From assembly GCF_030263895.1 (NCBI RefSeq), contig NZ_CP127161.1:558001-622000 (forward strand): DNA of 64,000 nt, read 5' to 3'. The notes under the pieces were generated by a model, which worked only from the letters and a program-made list of their open reading frames with translations, was not told the DNA's origin and searched no databases. The stretch is from Proteiniborus sp. MB09-C3. Its GTDB lineage: Bacteria > Bacillota > Clostridia > Tissierellales > Proteiniboraceae. The translations under genes were made by a program, and so were the position numbers. Each line of letters starts with the position of its first letter. The stretch's first letter is position 1. Positions 58,703 through 64,000 of this stretch are shown here, piece by piece.

Positions 58703-59996
58703 AAAGATTCTTAGTGGAAAGAAAGCTGATATAGATAAATTACAGGTACCAGAAGAATTAGAGTCAAGACTATATAAAGCATTAGAAAATAGCTCACCCT
58801 CCAAAGTGAAGAAGAAAAACTGGAAGGCAGTAGTTGCAGCCGCCTGTGTTGCATTTTTACTAATAGGATATAACTTTAATGCTCTAGCATACTATGGGAA
58901 AAAGCTTCTTGGATATGATCAAATAATGAATGGAACTCTAAGACAGTTAAATGAACTAGGAAAGGGTCAGCCCATAGGGAAAAGCTATACCTTCAAAAAT
59001 GGTCTATCTGTGACATTGGATGGAATAATGGTTGATGAAAATCAGCTTTTAGCCTTCTATACGATTAAAGATCCAAAGGGTGAAATTGACAAGGCTAAGA
59101 ATACTAACATGTTATTTATTAAAGGATTTATTAAGGAATATAGTTCTCAGGGCGGACAAGGGGAAATGAATGTTGAAAAAACGGAAATAAAATGGGTTCA
59201 TAGCTTTGAAAAACCCTCCATATTCGAAAAAACTCTACATTTAAAGATGTATTTAGTGGAAGACAATAAAATGGAAGAAGGAGATATTAGCTTTAGAATC
59301 GATCCAAACAAGGCAATGGGACACACATTGAAGCAAAGCATTAATAAAACGATTAAAGCTGGGGACACCAAAATTCATTTAGAATCAATTGTAGCTTCTC
59401 CTACAAAAACTGTCTTACATGGAAAGATACAAAATATTATAGAATTAGCTATTGATCAAATACTGGGGGAAAGACTTCGTCCTAAAGATATTGATATAAA
59501 ATTAATTGCTAATGGACAAGAAATAGATTATCAAGGCGGGGGTATGACCACAGATAATAAGGGAATTAGATTTCACAGTGAATATGATGCTTTGCCAGAG
59601 GATTTAGAATCTATTCAGTTATTTGTAAAAAGCTTTTCAGTAGATAAAGATGTCAATAAAAAAATAGAAATTAATGAGGACTTAAATAAGCAAGAGTTTG
59701 AAGTCTTAGGACAAAATATTGAATTAAATAAGATATACGAATTAGATGGAAGCACTTATATCACTATTACTACAAGTGATGATGTCATTCTTACAAAGGT
59801 AGGACTTATAGTAGATGGAGAAAGAGTAAGCCTTAAGGAGACTATTAATAGTAATATTGATAAGCTAAAGGATAGGGGAATTATGCATACTCGAACATTG
59901 CATTTTCCTAAAACAGGTAACAAATATCAACTGAGTATAGAGAAAATGACTTATACAGAGCCATATAATAAGACTATTGATATACCTCTAGATTAG
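58689..59996 (+). CDS. Membrane-bound anti-sigma factor (DUF4179 type)
   Basis: This is a 435-aa protein. Residues 1-45 are a cytoplasmic, charged segment that starts MKEIEKILSGKKADIDKLQVPEELESRL, typical of anti-sigma factors of this sort. A transmembrane helix is at about 46-62 (AVVAAACVAFLLIGYNFN). The long extracellular part carries DUF4179-like features: TFKNGLSVTLDGIMVDENQLLAFYTIKDPKG and later repeats rich in Asp and Lys. ATG 58689 follows GGAGGTGAT, inside the end of the sigma factor gene. The sensor part probably detects cell-envelope stress or a ligand and releases the sigma factor. Confidence 0.88.
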   Translation: MKEIEKILSGKKADIDKLQVPEELESRLYKALENSSPSKVKKKNWKAVVAAACVAFLLIGYNFNALAYYGKKLLGYDQIMNGTLRQLNELGKGQPIGKSYTFKNGLSVTLDGIMVDENQLLAFYTIKDPKGEIDKAKNTNMLFIKGFIKEYSSQGGQGEMNVEKTEIKWVHSFEKPSIFEKTLHLKMYLVEDNKMEEGDISFRIDPNKAMGHTLKQSINKTIKAGDTKIHLESIVASPTKTVLHGKIQNIIELAIDQILGERLRPKDIDIKLIANGQEIDYQGGGMTTDNKGIRFHSEYDALPEDLESIQLFVKSFSVDKDVNKKIEINEDLNKQEFEVLGQNIELNKIYELDGSTYITITTSDDVILTKVGLIVDGERVSLKETINSNIDKLKDRGIMHTRTLHFPKTGNKYQLSIEKMTYTEPYNKTIDIPLD

Positions 59997-60024
59997 ATTA
60001 TAATATCCAACTTTAGATTGTATT

Positions 60025-60061
60025 TATGCGACAGGTGAGTTAAATCCTGTCGCATTTTTTC
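60025..60061 (+). terminator. Intrinsic terminator of the sigma/anti-sigma operon
   Basis: ATGCGACAGG pairs with CCTGTCGCAT around an 11-base loop, then a T-run. Confidence 0.9.
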
Positions 60062-60266
60062 ATCTAGAACCAGAAATCATTTAGCTATAAATTGAAGGAA
60101 AATTGAAAGATATATTTTAGATTAAAGAAAATATGTCGAGAAAGAAAAAAACAAAATAACATCATGTAGTAGTAGGAGATGGTATAATAGTTATATATTG
60201 TTTTTTTGTAAATAAAGAGTTATATGCTGTATAGGCATAAAAGGATATGAAGAGGTGAAAATAGGT

Positions 60267-60725
60267 ATGATTAAAGAGCTAAATCTGAAAAATATAGAAA
60301 TGGCAAAGTGCATATTAGAATTACAGAAAGCTTCATATAAAGTCGAAGCCGAGATTATAGATTTTTATGAAATACCACCGTTAGAGGACACAATAATTAG
60401 CTTGCAGGAATGTGATGAGACTTTTTATGGATACTATATTAATGACATTTTGGCAGGTATAATTTCATATAAAATTATTGACAATGTTTTAGATATACAT
60501 CGGGTTGCAGTACATCCTAGCTTTTTTAGAAGAGGAATTGCAGGAAAACTGATTAGTTTTGTAGAAGAAGTTAATGGTAGCATAAATAAAATAGTAGTAT
60601 GCACTGGAAAGAAAAACCTGCCTGCTATTAACCTATATATAAAAAATGGATATCAAAGAGTAAGGGATAAAGAAATAAGTAGAGACATTTATTTAACTGA
60701 GTTAGAAAAAATACTTGAAATCTAA
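60267..60725 (+). CDS. GNAT acetyltransferase
   Basis: This is a 152-aa acetyltransferase. The acetyl-CoA motif lies in LDIHRVAVHPSFFRRGIAGKLISFVEE (R-R-G-I-A-G). The C-terminal strand with NLPAINLYIKNGYQRVRDKEI is standard for the Gcn5 family. The substrate is unknown. ATG 60267 follows GAGGTG; GTG 60255 is an alternative start. It is a single-gene unit. Confidence 0.87.
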   Translation: MIKELNLKNIEMAKCILELQKASYKVEAEIIDFYEIPPLEDTIISLQECDETFYGYYINDILAGIISYKIIDNVLDIHRVAVHPSFFRRGIAGKLISFVEEVNGSINKIVVCTGKKNLPAINLYIKNGYQRVRDKEISRDIYLTELEKILEI

Positions 60726-60811
60726 TTTGAATATACTTAAATGTACAGTTATTAAATGACATCAATTAGAACAGAATTTATGTATAATCCTGCATTATTG
60801 GAGGTGGAAGG

Positions 60812-61252
60812 ATGGAAATAGAGCAATTAAAACGTAAGCTGAGAGAGTTGAAGAAGGCTGAAAAGCGAATACGTTTTAATTATGAATCATCCTCGACTAC
60901 AAAGAAGTATGTCTGGGCTGATTACTTTTCCACAAAAGCATTTAATGAATTAACAGTAAAGTATCCACTATGGAAACTCATTAAACTCAGTAAGCAAGAG
61001 CTGGAAGAAGTATTTGAGGAATACTTTTATAGTGTTTATTTTCAGCAATGTAAGGAAAACGGGTTGAATTTTGATGATGTCTATGATGTGGATATTCTAT
61101 CAGTTTTTGGTTTAAGTCCAGGAGTAACTATTGATGATATAAAGAAGAAGTTTAGAGAACTTGCAAAAAAATATCATCCAGATCATGGCGGAGACAGTGA
61201 TAAGATGGTTGAAATAATAAATGCATATCATAAGCTAATTAATAAGGAATAG
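60812..61252 (+). CDS. J-domain protein
   Basis: This is a 146-aa protein with a C-terminal J domain (about residues 95-145): LSVFGLSPGVTIDDIKKKFRELAKKYHPDHGGDSDKMVEIINAYHKL. The HPD motif is in KYHPDHGG. The N-terminal part is a charged helix (RKLRELKKAEKRIRFNYES) and then a helical linker with KQELEEVFEEYFYSVYFQQC. It should stimulate a DnaK-type Hsp70 on a specific client, but it has no zinc or substrate-binding domain. The GGAGGTGGAAGG ribosome binding site is strong. Confidence 0.92.
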   Translation: MEIEQLKRKLRELKKAEKRIRFNYESSSTTKKYVWADYFSTKAFNELTVKYPLWKLIKLSKQELEEVFEEYFYSVYFQQCKENGLNFDDVYDVDILSVFGLSPGVTIDDIKKKFRELAKKYHPDHGGDSDKMVEIINAYHKLINKE

Positions 61253-61292
61253 CGACGGGCATATTTACTTATGCTAAAGGAAAGGTGATGTT

Positions 61293-62072
61293 ATGAGCTT
61301 TTTAAATAATTTTTATCCACAAGATTTAGGTAAGCTCCTAGCTGGAATGAACTGCGAGAAAAACCATGTTGGTTGTTCAACGGCAGGAGTATATAGGTAT
61401 TATAACGAAAGAATTTCATACTATTTGAAGATTCAACCTGCTTCACATGGACTTGAAAAAGAGCACGAAATAATAGGCTGGCTGCAAAATAGATTGCCAG
61501 TTCCTAAAATAATATATTTTAATTCCTATAATGGTTTTGACTATATGCTTATGACTGAAATTGATGGAGAAATACTTTGTTCAGACAATTTAATATCTAA
61601 ACCAGAGGAAACTGTTAAGCTATTAGCCGATGGAATAAAAATGATTAAGTCTATTCCAATTGATGACTGCCCTTTTGATAATAGATTTGAAGTAAAGCTA
61701 AAGGAAGCGTTGTATAATATAGAAAATGATCTCGTAGATATGTCTGATTGGGAGAAAAACAACAGATATAATACTCCTCAGGGGTTACTTGAGTACTTGA
61801 AGAACAATAAACCTAAAACCTATACACCTGCATTTACTCATGGAGATTATTGCCTTCCTAATATTCTCTGTAAGGATGGTAAAGTTAACGGCTTTATTGA
61901 TTTAGGACGAAGTGGAATAGCCGATATATACCAAGATATAGCCTTATGCGTCAGGTCTTTGAAGCATAACTTTGGAACAGATAAGTATACTGATTTATTC
62001 TTTGAGCACTTAGAGATAAAACCAGATTGGGAAAGAATAGATTATTATATACTTCTTGATGAACTGTTCTAG
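61293..62072 (+). CDS. APH(3')-like aminoglycoside phosphotransferase family protein
   Basis: This is a 259-aa kinase. The catalytic loop HGDYCLPNIL near residue 186 and the metal-binding IDLGRSGIADIYQDIA follow the APH(3') consensus, and the protein ends in the family tail YYILLDELF. The N-lobe has YLKIQPASHGLEKEHEIIGWLQNRLPVPKII and YDYMLMTEIDG. It has the length expected for APH(3') enzymes, which inactivate kanamycin-like drugs. Its divergence leaves open another alcohol substrate. No mobile element flanks it. GGAAAGGTGA is the ribosome binding site. Confidence 0.88.
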   Translation: MSFLNNFYPQDLGKLLAGMNCEKNHVGCSTAGVYRYYNERISYYLKIQPASHGLEKEHEIIGWLQNRLPVPKIIYFNSYNGFDYMLMTEIDGEILCSDNLISKPEETVKLLADGIKMIKSIPIDDCPFDNRFEVKLKEALYNIENDLVDMSDWEKNNRYNTPQGLLEYLKNNKPKTYTPAFTHGDYCLPNILCKDGKVNGFIDLGRSGIADIYQDIALCVRSLKHNFGTDKYTDLFFEHLEIKPDWERIDYYILLDELF

Positions 62073-62152
62073 TTAAAAAATATGACTCTTATTCAATGAT
62101 AGCTTGCATTATGAATAATTGAATCATGTCATTAGAAAGAGGAGGAATATAG

Positions 62153-62875
62153 ATGAGCATTGAGAAACTAAAAAAAATTATAGAAGAGAGCAATAATATT
62201 GTATTTTTCGGAGGAGCAGGGGTTTCTACTGAAAGCAACATACCTGATTTTAGATCTAGCTCTGGGATATATTCAACTGAAAGCAGTCTGAAATATCCAC
62301 CTGAAATGATATTGAGCCATAGCTTTTTTGTGAAGCATACAGAAGATTTTTATAGCTTTTACAAGACAAAGATGATATATAAAGAGGCTAAGCCTAATGA
62401 TGCCCATATTGCACTAGCAGAACTAGAAAAAAGGGGTAAGGTAAAAGCTGTAATCACTCAGAATATTGATGGACTGCACCAAATGGCAGGCTCAAAAAAT
62501 GTACTTGAGCTACATGGGTCCATATATAGAAATTATTGCACAAAATGCAATAAATACTTTGACCTTGACTATATTATTGAATCTACTAGTATACCAATAT
62601 GTGATGAATGCAATGGTACGGTAAAGCCGGATGTAGTTCTGTACGAGGAAAGCTTGGATATGAACGTACTAGACAGAGCTTTAAAATATATTCAAGAAGC
62701 AGATGTCCTAATAGTTGGAGGAACGTCTTTAACTGTTTATCCAGCAGCTAGCTTAGTCCAGTATTATAATGGAGACAAGTTGATTTTAATAAATAAATCT
62801 CAAACACAATATGATAGAAGAGCTGCTTTGACCTTTAATGAAAGCATAGGCAAAGTACTTAAGCAGGCTATATGA
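62153..62875 (+). CDS. Sir2-family NAD-dependent protein deacylase
   Basis: This is a 240-aa sirtuin. It has the NAD-binding motif GGAGVSTESNIPDFRSSSGIY near residues 20-40, TQNIDGLHQMAG, the catalytic histidine in ELHGSIYRNYC, and zinc cysteines CTKC and CDEC. It removes acyl groups from lysine with NAD as cosubstrate, and gives nicotinamide and O-acetyl-ADP-ribose. The class is the common bacterial type, similar to CobB. GAGGAGGA is a strong ribosome binding site. The gene ends before a hairpin. Confidence 0.95.
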   Translation: MSIEKLKKIIEESNNIVFFGGAGVSTESNIPDFRSSSGIYSTESSLKYPPEMILSHSFFVKHTEDFYSFYKTKMIYKEAKPNDAHIALAELEKRGKVKAVITQNIDGLHQMAGSKNVLELHGSIYRNYCTKCNKYFDLDYIIESTSIPICDECNGTVKPDVVLYEESLDMNVLDRALKYIQEADVLIVGGTSLTVYPAASLVQYYNGDKLILINKSQTQYDRRAALTFNESIGKVLKQAI

Positions 62876-62895
62876 AAAAAATAGAGTATTATAGT

Positions 62896-62930
62896 AAATG
62901 CGACAAGAAAAAATCCCTTGCCGCATTTGC
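62896..62930 (+). terminator. Hairpin after the Sir2 gene
   Basis: AAATGCG-CAAG pairs with CTTG-CGCATTT around a 10-base loop. It has a weak T-tail. Confidence 0.55.
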
Positions 62931-62989
62931 GCTTTTATTATGTATATGTTATAAAGAATTATAAACAAAAGAATAGGAAGGAAAATAAT

Positions 62990-64000
62990 ATGAACCTTGT
63001 AAGTATAGAGAATATTTCAAAAAGCTATAGCGAAAAGCAATTGATTAATAATATAAATTTTGGCATAAATGAAGGCGATAAAATAGGTGTTATTGGCATA
63101 AACGGTACAGGTAAATCCACACTATTGAAAATAATTGCGGGAGTAGAAGCTGCAGATGAGGGAAGAATTATAAGAGGCAATTCTGTGAGAATAGAATATC
63201 TATCACAGAATCCGGATTTTGACCCTGAAATAACGGTGCTGGAGCAAGTTTTTAGAGGCAGCTCAGATGTTATGAAAGTAATTAGAGAATATGAAAAAGC
63301 CCTCCAAAATCCAGACACACCAATTGAAAAGATCACAAAGCTTACAAGTGCCATGGATGCAGCAAATGCATGGCAGATAGAGAGTGAAGCAAAAGCAGTG
63401 CTTACCAAGCTTGGTGTCCTTGATTTTAGTGCAAAGGTAGGTACCTTATCAGGAGGGCAGAGAAAAAGAATAGCCCTAGCCTCTGCATTAATTACCCCTT
63501 CAGAATTGCTTATTTTAGACGAACCAACAAACCATCTCGACAATGATACAATAGATTGGCTGGAGCAATATCTAAACAAGAGAAAAGGCGCACTTCTGAT
63601 GGTTACCCATGATAGATATTTTTTAGATAGAGTAGTTAATCAAATAATCGAGCTGGATAGCGGAAATCTCCATGTGTACAAGGGAAATTATAACTATTTT
63701 CTTGAGAAAAAATTAGAAAGAGAAGGAATTGAGGCTGCTAGCGAGAGAAAAAGACAAAGCCTAGTGAGAAAAGAGCTAGCATGGATAATGAGAGGTGCAA
63801 AGGCACGAAGTACTAAGCAAAAGGCTAGAATAGAACGGTTTGAAAAGTTAAATGAAAAATCTATAGATTCAGTTGATGAAAAATTAGACATATCAGTAGC
63901 TAGCAGTCGTCTTGGGAAAAAGGTAATAGAGCTTGAGCATATCAATAAGTCCTTTGATGATGAAAGGGTAATAGATGATTTTAGCTATATAGTCTTAAGA
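62990..64000 (+). CDS. ABC-F family ATPase (cut by the window end)
   Basis: The first 337 codons of a tandem ATPase are visible. The first nucleotide-binding domain has Walker A GINGTGKST near residue 37, the signature TLSGGQRKRIALAS near 150, and Walker B LLILDEPTNHLDN near 170, the mark of ABC-F proteins. A linker follows (KKLEREGIEAASERKRQS, a long charged helix), and the second domain starts near residue 305 (VIELEHINKSF). ABC-F proteins act on the ribosome; some rescue it from antibiotics, others resolve stalls. The linker length is nearer to Uup-type than to EttA. ATG 62990 follows AGGAAGGA. Confidence 0.93.
   Translation, partial: MNLVSIENISKSYSEKQLINNINFGINEGDKIGVIGINGTGKSTLLKIIAGVEAADEGRIIRGNSVRIEYLSQNPDFDPEITVLEQVFRGSSDVMKVIREYEKALQNPDTPIEKITKLTSAMDAANAWQIESEAKAVLTKLGVLDFSAKVGTLSGGQRKRIALASALITPSELLILDEPTNHLDNDTIDWLEQYLNKRKGALLMVTHDRYFLDRVVNQIIELDSGNLHVYKGNYNYFLEKKLEREGIEAASERKRQSLVRKELAWIMRGAKARSTKQKARIERFEKLNEKSIDSVDEKLDISVASSRLGKKVIELEHINKSFDDERVIDDFSYIVLR

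Overview
The window is a visibly AT-rich stretch of a low-GC, anaerobic, Gram-positive-type chromosome. Strong AGGAGG-like ribosome binding sites, GTG and TTG starts, U-tailed intrinsic terminators, a T-box, a c-di-GMP-I riboswitch, a GlpP-type antiterminator and an encapsulin with its ferritin all point to Firmicutes, most likely Clostridia or Tissierellia. A split glycine dehydrogenase (GcvPB), a tungsten aldehyde oxidoreductase-type protein and many radical SAM enzymes fit an amino-acid-fermenting anaerobe. I cannot name the species. No tRNA, rRNA, CRISPR array, integrase, transposase or phage module was recognised. The window is mostly ordinary chromosome with several small accessory islands.

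Layout. 1-4.3 kb: 3' end of gcvPB, a protein of unknown function, a hemolysin III/TrhA-type membrane protein, then a c-di-GMP-I riboswitch with terminator in front of a zinc-ribbon/TPR membrane protein and an M50-like membrane metalloprotease. 4.3-8.7 kb: an ORF remnant, a promoter with an inverted-repeat operator, and a FecCD/FecE/FecB-type metal-chelate ABC transporter that carries an unusual CX5CX2C radical SAM enzyme inside the operon. 9-15.9 kb: a lipoprotein, isochorismatase-family hydrolase, radical SAM protein, SfsA, MATE exporter, an encapsulin nanocompartment with its encapsulated ferritin, and an EcsC-family protein. 16-19.8 kb: a response regulator, ABC-2 transporter, 29-residue membrane peptide and sensor kinase, which look like a peptide-antibiotic sensing and export module. 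20-28.5 kb: a CofE-like ligase divergent from a LysR regulator, a U32-like protein, an aldehyde:ferredoxin oxidoreductase-family protein, a YjdF-like membrane protein, XdhC, YkuS and two tandem P-II-like proteins. 28.8-32.4 kb: a second two-component system with a lipoprotein.

32.7-41.6 kb: a divergent MetRS-like class I tRNA ligase behind a T-box whose discriminator-pairing base does not fit tRNA-Met, an amidase, a start-less zinc ribbon, a protein of unknown function, a strong candidate for a 6S-like structured RNA, a MutS2 paralogue without Smr domain, a DUF1905 protein and an esterase. 41.7-50.9 kb: a complete glycerol/dihydroxyacetone regulon (DhaK, DhaL, a DJ-1-type protein, DhaM, the antiterminator GlpP, two small membrane proteins, GlpK, a GlpA-like dehydrogenase and its two partners). 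Two similar leader terminators in this region are the probable GlpP targets. 51.4-54.9 kb: a metal/metalloid operon (CobW-type GTPase, ArsR, ArsP-type permease, thioredoxin-like protein) with a perfect 16-bp palindrome at the promoter, followed by a YtqA-type radical SAM protein. 55-64 kb: a class I terpenoid-synthase-fold protein, several GNAT acetyltransferases, an ECF sigma factor with a DUF4179 anti-sigma factor, a J-domain protein, an APH(3')-like kinase, a Sir2 deacylase, and the first part of an ABC-F ATPase cut by the window end.

Two families of dispersed noncoding repeats occur. One (19762-20022 and, inverted, 57991-58102) shares long stretches of sequence. The other is a palindromic GTCATTCTGA-type element with two full copies (about 32478-32662 and 51073-51245) and three fragments. 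All identifications come from reading motifs by eye; no database search was run.
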